A DNA stretch of 64,000 nt from JALYTZ01 sp036559125 (GTDB lineage: Bacteria > Vulcanimicrobiota > Vulcanimicrobiia > Vulcanimicrobiales > Vulcanimicrobiaceae). Below the pieces are notes generated by a model. The model did not search any database. It was not told the DNA's origin and worked only from the letters and a program-made list of their open reading frames with translations. The DNA is taken from positions 1 through 64,000 of the forward strand of contig DATBTT010000048.1 of NCBI GenBank assembly GCA_036559125.1. The letters are read 5' to 3'. This document shows, one piece after another, positions 1-7,648 of the stretch. Made by a program: the position numbers and the translations under genes. Each line of letters begins with the position of its first letter. Positions within the stretch are counted from its first letter, which is position 1.

Positions 1-390
1 CGTCATTGCTCCGTGGTCGCAAAAAATAACGTCGCATGATGCATCAGGTAGCGGCACCGCTTCGGCGGCGGCATGAACGAGCGGAAAATCTACGTTTGCT
101 TCATGCATATTCCGACGCGCGTGCTCCAGCTGCCGTATGGAATTGTCAAGGCCGACGCATCGGGCGCCCCGCTTGGTCAGTGCAATTGACCATTGCGCGG
201 CCCCGCAGCCGAGCTCCAGCACGTCTTTGTCTTGGACGTCTCCAAGGACGCGCAAGTTATCCTCGGGTATGGACCATACGCCCCACGCCAAGGGATTGCG
301 CCGCAATTGGTCGCCATGGGCGGTTTGGTAGGCATCGCTCTTCGCGTCCCAATCCGTCCGGTTCATCCGCGCATGTTCATTCGGATCCAT
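1..390 (-). CDS. Class I SAM-dependent methyltransferase, partial (C-terminus outside window)
   Basis: Read on the minus strand from ATG at 390-388, the frame stays open for 130 codons to the window edge, so the 3' part is missing. Motif I of the Rossmann fold is clear (VLELGCGAAQWS), followed by the acidic strand-2 motif CVGLDNS, which binds the SAM ribose, and a post-motif region VPLPDASCDVIFCDHG. This order is typical of Methyltransf_11/25 proteins. The substrate cannot be told. It is divergent from the next gene, with a 75-base spacer. Confidence 0.85.
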   Translation of the reverse strand, partial: MDPNEHARMNRTDWDAKSDAYQTAHGDQLRRNPLAWGVWSIPEDNLRVLGDVQDKDVLELGCGAAQWSIALTKRGARCVGLDNSIRQLEHARRNMHEANVDFPLVHAAAEAVPLPDASCDVIFCDHGAMT

Positions 391-430
391 ATTTAGATTC
401 TTGTTCGCTGCCGCACGGAGGATTGCTTGG

Positions 431-439
431 TGATATACT
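431..439 (+). promoter_or_regulatory. Extended -10 promoter candidate
   Basis: TG-A-TATACT lies 27 bases before the ATG at 466. It fits an extended -10 element. No convincing -35 hexamer sits 16-18 bases upstream. Confidence 0.4.
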
Positions 440-465
440 ACAATCGCGATGCGGAAGAGTAACTC

Positions 466-1026
466 ATGAAAAGGCGCGAGTTTTTTGCGCGTTTTCCACT
501 GGCGCAGTATGTGGCATGCGTCACCGTGTGTATGGCGCTTCTCGCCCTTGTCATCTATCTAGAATTGCGCGCACGGGGCCTGGTGCATGATGGCGCACGC
601 GATTTCGCGAGCAGCTTTTCGACGGCGTTCTCCCAAGCGTTTTGGGCGGGCGCGATTGCCGGAATCTCGCCGGTGGCTTTTCTTGTGCTCGTGTTTTACC
701 CAATACGTATTATGGCGCGCCCGGTACTCACTCTCGATGAGAGTAGTTTAAAAGTGGGCGGTATCAAAATTGCCTGGGATGCGGTTGGTGATATTCGAAC
801 GTCTGGTATGTGGGGACGTCCTATCGTCGGCATCAGCACGCTCAATGACGATGCCGCCCTGAAGCGGCTTCCCTTTTGGCTTGCAGTACCGTTGGCTATT
901 AGGAAGCGTAGAATAGGCGCGCTTTTTGTTATTCCGCAGTTGCGAGAGATGAACGCCGCCGATCTCGTTTCCCTGATTGAGGAATATCGCTCGCGCTACA
1001 TTCGCGGCTCCGGCGCAAACGCGTAA
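466..1026 (+). CDS. Two-TM membrane protein with PH-like cytosolic domain, hypothetical
   Basis: This 186-residue protein has two hydrophobic segments, about residues 14-33 and 59-80. The soluble tail after residue 85 has alternating beta-type strands (TLDESSLKVGG, IAWDAVGDIRTS), resembling the bacterial PH-like domains of small membrane proteins. The domain call is by pattern only and no function is assigned. The gene looks less GC-rich than its neighbours (runs such as GAGTTTTTTGCGCG), which could mean recent acquisition. It stands alone, with a divergent methyltransferase upstream. Confidence 0.7.
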   Translation: MKRREFFARFPLAQYVACVTVCMALLALVIYLELRARGLVHDGARDFASSFSTAFSQAFWAGAIAGISPVAFLVLVFYPIRIMARPVLTLDESSLKVGGIKIAWDAVGDIRTSGMWGRPIVGISTLNDDAALKRLPFWLAVPLAIRKRRIGALFVIPQLREMNAADLVSLIEEYRSRYIRGSGANA

Positions 1027-1062
1027 TACGCCGAGGTCAATTCGGCGAGAGAGTCGTCAACG

Positions 1063-1356
1063 CTATGTTCGTGCGGAGCGTAAGCGCTTTGCGGAGTCAA
1101 AGATTACCGGCGATTTTAACCCGATATTCCCGATCGCCATAGTGTATGACCAGATGATGGATCGAACGTGTAACAGCTTTTTACGATCGGGCTCCTCGAA
1201 CATCCAAGCGCCGGCAGGATCTCCCGGAAAGGCCACGTGCAATTTGTCGCCCATGGCACCCTTGAGGAGAACGATTGCCTGTACGTCTTCAATCTTGCCA
1301 TCGTAACCGCCGAGCAGAACCACGTGCTCGACGACATCCGGATATCTTGCCCGCAC
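1063..1356 (-). CDS. Small hypothetical protein (97 aa, GTG start), tentative
   Basis: This is the only protein-like reading of the 442-base gap 1027-1468. The product alternates hydrophobic strands and charged turns (VVEHVVLLGGYDG, GDKLHVAFPGDPAGAWMF), unlike a shadow frame. A TAA lies in frame 10 codons upstream, so GTG at 1356 is the likely start, without a clear Shine-Dalgarno sequence. It follows the TonB receptor on the same strand after a 112-base gap. It could also be a decayed fragment. No family is recognised. Confidence 0.35.
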   Translation of the reverse strand: MRARYPDVVEHVVLLGGYDGKIEDVQAIVLLKGAMGDKLHVAFPGDPAGAWMFEEPDRKKLLHVRSIIWSYTMAIGNIGLKSPVIFDSAKRLRSART

Positions 1357-1468
1357 CGCTTTGTCCGCGCGGTTCGCTTGTCGTTACGCTTGTGCGGGAC
1401 TGACTCCTCGCATGCCGGCTGTTGCGTGTCCGCGCCGAGGTCGCTGCCGCGGAGTCGCAAACGTGCGG

Positions 1469-3769
1469 CTAGTTGCGCATGGTTAAGACCAATCGTATCC
1501 CCGCGGGTTCGAGGAATCGGGCATCGGTTGGAAGGTCGCCGAAACCGGTCGATCCATCCGCTTCTTGGACGAGTCCGCGATACGGCGTGCCGAGGCCGGG
1601 CAAGGTAAAACGGCCGGAGACCGCATTCGTAAGGTTCGTCCCCGCCAGCGTCAGGTCCAATTTTCCGAAACGCTTCCCGACGGCGGCATTCACGATCGCG
1701 AACGGGCCCTGGTTCAATTCGTTGTTCTTACCGCGGTAGTACGTCTGCATCGCTGCGTGCCATGCCGCGCCGTCGTACGCGAGGCCGAGCGCCGCTTGCT
1801 GCTGTGGAATATTCAAAAATTGCTCGTTTGCCACGAGATTTCCACCGGAAGTGGGGTTCGAAATGGTCGTTGGAAAGTTGAACGGGTATGCAACGTTTAG
1901 GCCGTATCGAGCGTCCAGCAGCAATTGCGCGAACCGATGCGTGAAATGGACTTCGGTTCCCTGATAGACGACGTTGCCAACGTTTATCGGGAACGATTGA
2001 AGGGGCGGATTTTGTGCGGGACAAGCCGCACCGAGTGGATAGAAGTTTTCGATCGGATCGCGCAGATTCGTGCGGTAAAGCGCGATGTCGAGATTGGTAG
2101 TGGCATCGAAGCGATGCGCGAATCCCAGCTCGTACTCGGTAGCGTGCTCGGGACGCTCGTTGGGGTTTCCTTGACCCACCGCTACGCAATTCGCATCTTG
2201 CGGCAGTTGATCGACCGGGAACACATACCGTTCGATGAGCAACGGCGCGCGAAAGCCCGTACCGACGGACGCGCGCACGACGCTGTCGGGACTGAGTTCG
2301 TACGAGAAGCCGAACCGGCCGTCGAGATTTGCGCCGAACGAGGAATAGTGCGAGGCAAAGATTCCACCGGATAAGCGCAAGCGGGTGGCCGGCTCGAACG
2401 ACCCGCGCGCGAAGTACGTTTGAATCGATTGCGACTGGGACCCGTTGACGCCATCCTCACCGAGGGATTCGTGGCGCGTGTATCCGCCGAACGCGACTTC
2501 GCTATTTGCGCTCACGCGTTCCCACGAGAGCGAAAGATTGTCGCGCTTGTCGCGATGCGTGACGTCGTAGGGTGAAGCGCCGCCGCCGACGAGGTTCACG
2601 TCATTGTTCGACGCGCTGCCTTCGTAGACCAGCGATCCCGCTCCCAGCGGCGCACGGCCATGCAGGTCGTACGCGCGAATCGTCTGCGCGAAGGTCGCAG
2701 CCCCGGGTCCAATAACGTTACTGCCGGGGCCCTGCCTGGCGGGATCGACGGGTGAATTGTAATTCGCGCTTTCGTCGCGATTGTTGCCCAGCGCGAAGAC
2801 GCGCACGCCGACATCGGCGTTCGGCGAAAAGGACCAGGAGAAATTGCCGAGGACCGACCGGCTACCGACGCTCGACCCGAGATGCATTGGAGACGTAGCG
2901 CTGCATGGGTCCGCAGGCGGTTGTGCGACGCAGAGTTGACCGGTTTGGTCGACATAACCGCGCTCTTGCTGATCGTCGATCGCCGCTGCGTAACCAAAAC
3001 GTCCGCGCGTTCCGGTGGCGTTATACCAAGCTTCGGTTTGCCCGAACGAGCCGGCCGAAATTGAGTATGCGCTATGCGCGTCGTGCGTCGGATGCAGCGA
3101 TAAAATATTGACCGCTCCGCCGATCGTATTGCTGCCCTCGGTATCGCTCGGCCCAAGCCCTTCGGTAACGGCCACATTGGAGAACGCGGCGACCGGGAAA
3201 CGGGAGAGATCGAGATCGCCGGTATTTCCATCGTTGAGAATCTGTCCGTCGAGCGCGATCAACGTCTCGGAGGGGTCGGGCCCGCGCAGGGCCACCAGCG
3301 AGGCGGCGGCAGCACCTCCGCCGTCGGGTCGCGCGAACGTCACCGACGGAATGCTGGCCAATGCATCCACCAACCGGCTTGTCCCCGCGCGTTCCATCGA
3401 CGCACGGCTAATGTTGGTGGTCGGCACCAGAGAGCGGGACGGCACGAACGCACCGTTCACCTCGACGCTGCCGATGACGCGCAAGCTGGGACTGTCCACT
3501 GGTTCTAGCGTGACCTCCACGGCTTCGTCGCGATCGACGAGCAACGCGCCCACCTCGGTGGTCGTGTAGCCGCGCGCCGATGCGTCAATGTCGTAGCGTC
3601 CGGCATCCACGCGCGTGCTAAATGCACCCGTCGAATCCGTCTTTAGTGTTTGGCCGCCTTCGTGATGCGAAGCGCGGACGGCTATCGTGGCGTCGGGAAC
3701 CGGTGCCCCGGTAGAGTTACGAACGTGGCCGCTAAGCAGGCAGCACGCGGTTATGGTCGCGAGAATCAT
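1469..3769 (-). CDS. TonB-dependent receptor with N-terminal carboxypeptidase-like domain
   Basis: The 766-residue outer-membrane protein starts with a short signal sequence. Next come a carboxypeptidase regulatory-like fold (about 12-95: GHVRNSTGAPVPDATI, the GYTTTEV region), a plug domain (about 110-225: TSRLVDALASIPSVTF, then VALRGPDPSETLIALDGQ) and a long beta-barrel. This is the usual plan of receptors for chelates or glycans that use TonB-ExbBD energy. No TonB genes or matching uptake genes are nearby, so the ligand is unknown. The protein ends in MRN rather than the common terminal aromatic residue. The 65-base gap upstream shows no recognisable riboswitch. Confidence 0.88.
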   Translation of the reverse strand: MILATITACCLLSGHVRNSTGAPVPDATIAVRASHHEGGQTLKTDSTGAFSTRVDAGRYDIDASARGYTTTEVGALLVDRDEAVEVTLEPVDSPSLRVIGSVEVNGAFVPSRSLVPTTNISRASMERAGTSRLVDALASIPSVTFARPDGGGAAAASLVALRGPDPSETLIALDGQILNDGNTGDLDLSRFPVAAFSNVAVTEGLGPSDTEGSNTIGGAVNILSLHPTHDAHSAYSISAGSFGQTEAWYNATGTRGRFGYAAAIDDQQERGYVDQTGQLCVAQPPADPCSATSPMHLGSSVGSRSVLGNFSWSFSPNADVGVRVFALGNNRDESANYNSPVDPARQGPGSNVIGPGAATFAQTIRAYDLHGRAPLGAGSLVYEGSASNNDVNLVGGGASPYDVTHRDKRDNLSLSWERVSANSEVAFGGYTRHESLGEDGVNGSQSQSIQTYFARGSFEPATRLRLSGGIFASHYSSFGANLDGRFGFSYELSPDSVVRASVGTGFRAPLLIERYVFPVDQLPQDANCVAVGQGNPNERPEHATEYELGFAHRFDATTNLDIALYRTNLRDPIENFYPLGAACPAQNPPLQSFPINVGNVVYQGTEVHFTHRFAQLLLDARYGLNVAYPFNFPTTISNPTSGGNLVANEQFLNIPQQQAALGLAYDGAAWHAAMQTYYRGKNNELNQGPFAIVNAAVGKRFGKLDLTLAGTNLTNAVSGRFTLPGLGTPYRGLVQEADGSTGFGDLPTDARFLEPAGIRLVLTMRN

Positions 3770-3834
3770 TAGCGAAACCGTACCGAGCCGACCTGGGGCC
3801 TTCCTGCGAAAGGTATGGGCTTAGACCGGCACGA

Positions 3835-4281
3835 TCAACGCGCCGGGTCGCGGCTGCGTTCTTTTTGCCACTCTTGCTCGACAAAATCGCGAAGTTCGTC
3901 CAAGAAGCGGTTCGCGGTATGCTGCGCCAGATGGCGCCCGATGACCCGATCGAACGCTTCTCCGAACAAACCGAGCGGCGGCACATACGTGCCCTCCATT
4001 CGCAGTTCCGTCGCGGGGCCATTGGGCCGCACGGTGATCAGGCCGCTCATGACGGGGAGCGGCATCCGCGTCGGTGCCTTCCACTTCAGTAGAAGCGCTT
4101 CATGAATGCGCGTCTCGTCGGTTCGATCGGGAACCTCGGCGAGTTCCCACTGAACGTGCGTGCGAATGCTCGGGAGCGGACCCACAAGTTGCTTCGCGCC
4201 GCTGGTATGCAGGCGTTCGATCATCTCAAGCGTGGCGCTGAACGGACAAAGCGCGTCACGTTTCGCGTAGACTTGCGTCAT
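3835..4281 (-). CDS. SRPBCC/START-like domain protein, hypothetical
   Basis: The 148-residue soluble protein has an alternating beta pattern, then a long C-terminal amphipathic helix (FLDELRDFVEQEWQKERS). This is the shape of the SRPBCC superfamily of small hydrophobic-ligand-binding proteins. The central strands (IHEALLLKWKAP, LRMEGTYVPP) would line the cavity. It lies 65 bases before the TonB receptor on the same strand and may be cotranscribed with it. The ligand is unknown and the family call rests on pattern only. Confidence 0.6.
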   Translation of the reverse strand: MTQVYAKRDALCPFSATLEMIERLHTSGAKQLVGPLPSIRTHVQWELAEVPDRTDETRIHEALLLKWKAPTRMPLPVMSGLITVRPNGPATELRMEGTYVPPLGLFGEAFDRVIGRHLAQHTANRFLDELRDFVEQEWQKERSRDPAR

Positions 4282-4398
4282 CGAGCGTAGCGCTTCACTG
4301 GGTCCATTCTTTGACTAAGGAGCCGCTCGCTCGCAGATGAGTCGTTCGGCATTTCTCGTATGTTCAAGCACATTCGCCCTTCTTATAACAGTATAGGC

Positions 4399-4426
4399 TT
4401 CGACGACATCTTCGACCTACTATAAA
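4399..4426 (+). promoter_or_regulatory. Promoter candidate for DUF5996 gene
   Basis: TTCGAC and TATAAA are separated by 16 bases, and the ATG follows at 4462. The 180-base spacer 4282-4461 is AT-richer than its surroundings and serves two divergent genes. Confidence 0.35.
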
Positions 4427-4461
4427 AGCTCTGGAAACTGCGTGCTGAAAATGAAATCACC

Positions 4462-5418
4462 ATGACGCTTGATACGCCCGGGTTCTGGCCCGCGCTTCCA
4501 TACGACGAGATCGCGCCGACCCTCGAACATCTGCATCGGCTCGCGCAAATCGGCGCTAAATACACGCTCGACCAACCATTCCATCCGAATTGGGGCAACA
4601 TCACGCTTTCGATTACGCCGCGAGGCTTTGCCACGCCGACGCTGTGGGCGGGAGATACCGCGTTCCGGGTCGAGTACGCAATCCTCGACGATCGAGTTAC
4701 AGTAACGGCGTCGACGGGTCAAATCTCGCTTCCGCTTGCCGCAGGCAGCGTCGCGGATTTCTATAAGAGATTTGTCGAGGCGGTATCGCAACTGCGAATC
4801 GCGGCGCCGCGTACCGTGTTGGAAACGGAGATCGCCGATGCGTTGCATTTCGATACCGACACGGAGACTCGCCCGTACGACACCGCGGCGGCTCGTAGCG
4901 TATGGGCCGCTTTCGCGTGCGCGTCCCGCGCTTTGGATGAGTGGCAAGCGCCGTTTCGCGGACCGTGGCCTCCGGTGGGCATCATGTGGGGCGGTTTCGA
5001 CTTGTACGCTCCGCGCTATAACGGCCGGCAAATTGCGCCGCCGGGCGATGCGCCGGCATTTCAGCAAAATGGCATGATGGCTGAGGTGGTCGCGGTTGGC
5101 CTAAGCCTTGGTGACCGGCAGTCTCGCGCCGCAAGTTTCTTTGCCTACGTCTCGCCGCCGCCGGAGGGTATCGCGACGGCTAATTTCGGCGTCAGCGGCG
5201 CCGCGTATGACGCAAAGGCAGGGCTCGTGAGCCTTCCGTGGGACACCGTCCGCGCTGCCGAAGATCCGCGCGGGACCGTGGTTAGGTTTGCCGACGCCGT
5301 GTACGATGTAGCGGTCAAACTCGGCGGGTGGCCCCCTGACTGGACCGGCACCCGGCACGACGGCTGGTACGCGTCGTCGCATTCGCTTTGGGTTGCGGCG
5401 GAGCCGCGACAGTTATAG
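4462..5418 (+). CDS. DUF5996 family protein
   Basis: The 318-residue protein matches the remembered layout of DUF5996: an N-terminal WPALPYDE motif, a PNWGNITLSITPRG segment, repeated W-rich strands and a C-terminal GIMWGGFDLYAPRYNG region before the end. No signal peptide or membrane segment is visible, so it should be cytosolic. The function of the family is unknown. Its 3' end overlaps the convergent NTF2-like gene by 6 bases. Confidence 0.75.
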   Translation: MTLDTPGFWPALPYDEIAPTLEHLHRLAQIGAKYTLDQPFHPNWGNITLSITPRGFATPTLWAGDTAFRVEYAILDDRVTVTASTGQISLPLAAGSVADFYKRFVEAVSQLRIAAPRTVLETEIADALHFDTDTETRPYDTAAARSVWAAFACASRALDEWQAPFRGPWPPVGIMWGGFDLYAPRYNGRQIAPPGDAPAFQQNGMMAEVVAVGLSLGDRQSRAASFFAYVSPPPEGIATANFGVSGAAYDAKAGLVSLPWDTVRAAEDPRGTVVRFADAVYDVAVKLGGWPPDWTGTRHDGWYASSHSLWVAAEPRQL

Positions 5419-5883
5419 TCCGAGATCCGATAGGCCGGGGGAATCTACCGGTCGCGGGCCCCACGGTTCCCATAGAAATTTGCGTTGGTTTTCGTTGATG
5501 GGAATATCGTTTATGCTTGCTTCGCGGCGGCGCATCAATCCGCTCGGGTCGAATTCCCACTGTTCGTTTCCGTGCGCGCGATACCAGGTGTTCGACTCGT
5601 CGTGATATTCGTATTGAAATCGGACCGCGATGCGATTGTCGTGAAACGCCCATAGTTCTTTGATGAGCCGGTAGTCGAGTTCGCGCGCCCACTTGCGTCG
5701 CAGGAATGCGACGATCGCATCCCGCCCCGAAAAGAACTCGGCGCGGTTACGCCAGCGACTGTCTTCGGTGTACGCTAGAGAAACGCGCTCGGGATCGCGC
5801 GTATTCCAAGCGTCTTCCGCCGTCCGGACTTTCAACACGGCGGTCTCATAGTTAAAGGGTGGCAGCGGTGGACGACCAGTCAT
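5413..5883 (-). CDS. NTF2-like protein, DUF1348 family
   Basis: This 156-residue protein has the DUF1348 pattern: AEDAWNTRDPERVSLAYTED, a central WRNRAEFFSGRDAIVAFL, then KELWAFHDNRIAVRFQYEY and WRAH/NEQWEFD-like strands. It should fold as an NTF2/SnoaL cone. Such proteins are often annotated as nuclear transport factor 2 or steroid-isomerase-like; the substrate is not known. It is the last gene of a three-gene operon, 4 bases after the VOC gene. Confidence 0.85.
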   Translation of the reverse strand: MTGRPPLPPFNYETAVLKVRTAEDAWNTRDPERVSLAYTEDSRWRNRAEFFSGRDAIVAFLRRKWARELDYRLIKELWAFHDNRIAVRFQYEYHDESNTWYRAHGNEQWEFDPSGLMRRREASINDIPINENQRKFLWEPWGPRPVDSPGLSDLGL

Positions 5884-5887
5884 CGGT

Positions 5888-6367
5888 CTACTCTTTGTCG
5901 AAGGCCGCCTGTAGGCGGGCGATGTCCATTTTGTCCATTTGCAGCATCGCTTTCATGACGTTGTTTGTCTTTCGACCGTCGTCGTCGCTCATGAGATCGC
6001 CTAAGATGGTAGGCACGATTTGCCAGGTCACGCCGTATTTGTCCGTGAGCCATCCGCAGCGGCTTTTTTCTCCGCCTTCGGACAACTTTTCCCAAAAGTG
6101 GTCAACCTCGCCCTGGGTTTCGCAGTGTACCATAAACGAGATCGCCGGGGAAAACTTGAATTCCGGGCTGCTACCACCGTTTATTGCCAAGAAGGGTTGT
6201 CCGTCGAGGGAAAACGACGCGACCATTACCGATCCCGGACGCCCCGGGCCGGCCTCGCTGTAGCGCGAAACGTTTTCAACCTTCGAGTTTTTGAAGATCG
6301 ACATGTAAAAATTCATGGCCTCTTCGGCTTGATTGTCAAACCACAAAAATGGCGTGATCCCTTGCAT
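5888..6367 (-). CDS. VOC family protein, PhnB/3-demethylubiquinone methyltransferase-like
   Basis: The 159-residue protein starts with ITPFLWFDNQAEEAMNFY, the typical opening of PhnB-type vicinal oxygen chelate proteins. It also has FKNSKVENVSRYSEAGPG and the CGWLTDKYGVTWQIVP motif that ends the fold. The old name refers to 3-demethylubiquinone methyltransferase but enzymatic proof is lacking for this clade. It sits one base after the DoxX stop codon and 4 bases before the NTF2-like gene, so the three are probably translated together. Confidence 0.88.
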   Translation of the reverse strand: MQGITPFLWFDNQAEEAMNFYMSIFKNSKVENVSRYSEAGPGRPGSVMVASFSLDGQPFLAINGGSSPEFKFSPAISFMVHCETQGEVDHFWEKLSEGGEKSRCGWLTDKYGVTWQIVPTILGDLMSDDDGRKTNNVMKAMLQMDKMDIARLQAAFDKE

Positions 6368-6368
6368 G

Positions 6369-6749
6369 TTAGTCTACCTTTCGCACAAAGAGAGGCGCAA
6401 CGTTCGCTCGCACGGACCACGCCACGACGAACCACAGGATGGTCACGATGATCGGTAACGGCAAGCCTTGCGGCATCATCGTGATGTGGTACGTCAAGAT
6501 GTTGAGCAGCTCGCCCGCAAGGAGCACGAGCGCTAAGACGACGTAGCGATTGGCGAGCAGCATCACGCCTGCGATGACTTGAATGCCCGTAGTGAGATAC
6601 ACATAGTGCGTCTTCATGAGGATGCCGAGAAATATACCCGCATCTCCGGGTATTGGTGGTTCGGGCAGGAATGCATAGAAACCGTTGAGCCCGAGTATGA
6701 CGAAGATCAACCCTAAAAGCACGCGAACGACGACCACTGCTATTCTCAT
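6369..6749 (-). CDS. DoxX-family membrane protein
   Basis: The 126-residue protein has four predicted membrane helices and the DoxX opening VRVLLGLIFVILGLNGF. The start at 6749 is chosen because GGAAGG precedes this ATG at good spacing; a longer open frame to 6887 lacks such a site and overlaps the promoter. DoxX proteins are small inner-membrane proteins often linked to quinone or redox stress. It heads the operon DoxX-VOC-NTF2, which is divergent from the HxlR regulator, a common arrangement for regulator and target. Confidence 0.85.
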   Translation of the reverse strand: MRIAVVVVRVLLGLIFVILGLNGFYAFLPEPPIPGDAGIFLGILMKTHYVYLTTGIQVIAGVMLLANRYVVLALVLLAGELLNILTYHITMMPQGLPLPIIVTILWFVVAWSVRANVAPLFVRKVD

Positions 6750-6858
6750 ACGCCGGCCTTCCTTTCGTTGCCGGTCGCGGACCAAACCACTGACTCTTGC
6801 ATCCTCGAACCTCCCAGTAACTAGTTGCGCGAGCAAGTCTCGCGCCGGTATGGGCGTT

Positions 6859-6887
6859 ATTCTAAATCGTTCACTTCTAAAAAGCAA
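6859..6887 (-). promoter_or_regulatory. Promoter of the DoxX operon
   Basis: On the minus strand TTGCTT and TAGAAT are separated by exactly 17 bases. Transcription would start about 100 bases before the DoxX ATG. The palindrome AACTAGTT nearby (about 6820-6827) is a possible operator for the divergent HxlR protein. Confidence 0.5.
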
Positions 6888-6923
6888 GTACTATGCAAGA
6901 TAGCAAGGCTGTGATAGAGTTGG

Positions 6924-7568
6924 ATGGTGGCTACCCGTGCCTACGGGCAATATTGCGGCTTCGCTCGCGCGATCGAGTTGATCGGCGAGCGCTGGGCCAT
7001 GCTCCTCATTCGCGACCTGCTCGTTGGGCCCAAGCGCTTCACCGATCTTCAGCGCGGCCTACCGAAAATCCCAAGCAACGTCCTTACTACGCGCCTGAAA
7101 GAACTCGAAGAAAGCGGCATCGTCCGCCGGCGCGCCCAGCCTCGCCCTGCAGGCGGGATCGCGTACGAGTTGACCGAGGACGGGCAAGATCTCGAAAAAG
7201 CGGTGATCGCGCTCGGCCGATGGGGCGCTAAGCACCTCGACGACGTGCGACCCGATGAAATCGTCACCGATGATTCGATGGCGATGGCGTTGCGCACGAC
7301 GTTTCGCCCCGAGGCGGCTGCAAGGGACGACATTGCGTTCGAGCTACGCCTTGGCGAGGTCGTGGTGAATGCGAAGGTCCGTAAAGGCACGATCGTTGTC
7401 GGAAGAGGTCCGCTGCCCGCGCCCGACCTCGTCATCGAATCAGGGCCCGCCATCCGCGCGCTCATGGCCGGCGAAATCACGCCGAAACAAGCACTGAAAG
7501 ACGGCACGATACACGTGCGAGGAAAGCGGGCGCTGCTCGATCGCTTCGTCGCGATCTTCAGGATTTAG
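6924..7568 (+). CDS. HxlR-family transcriptional regulator with C-terminal SCP2-like domain
   Basis: Residues 1-100 form the HxlR winged helix: YCGFARAIELIGERWAMLLIRDLL and GPKRFTDLQRGLPKIPSNVLTTRLKELEESGIV. The conserved N-terminal Cys (YCGF) is present; HxlR proteins use it to sense aldehydes, quinones or oxidants. Residues about 115-212 look like an SCP2 sterol-binding fold (FELRLGEVVVNAKVRKG, LVIESGPAIRALMAGEITPKQALKDG), which may bind a hydrophobic ligand. The divergent DoxX operon is the likely target. Confidence 0.88.
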   Translation: MVATRAYGQYCGFARAIELIGERWAMLLIRDLLVGPKRFTDLQRGLPKIPSNVLTTRLKELEESGIVRRRAQPRPAGGIAYELTEDGQDLEKAVIALGRWGAKHLDDVRPDEIVTDDSMAMALRTTFRPEAAARDDIAFELRLGEVVVNAKVRKGTIVVGRGPLPAPDLVIESGPAIRALMAGEITPKQALKDGTIHVRGKRALLDRFVAIFRI

Positions 7569-7590
7569 ACGAACGCGCGCCACGCACGTG

Positions 7591-7648
7591 CTTCGACAAG
7601 CTCAGCATGACGGCGCAAACCCGTCACCCTGAGCCTGTCGAAGGGTGG
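7591..7648. repeat. Dispersed repeat copy 1, inverted pair between convergent genes
   Basis: CTTCGACAAGCTCAGCATGAC and the near complement GTCACCCTGAGCCTGTCGAAG face each other about 9 bases apart, and fill the 80-base gap between HxlR and helicase stop codons. The RNA would form a long hairpin on both strands, so it may act as a two-way terminator. Related copies lie near 36101, 42279 and 63322. Confidence 0.75.

Noticed and set aside
3770..3834. Riboswitch before the TonB receptor
   Set aside because: No B12-box or other conserved riboswitch core could be found in the 65 bases.
5413..5418. Frameshift joining DUF5996 and NTF2-like genes
   Set aside because: They are on opposite strands and only overlap at their stop codons by 6 bases.
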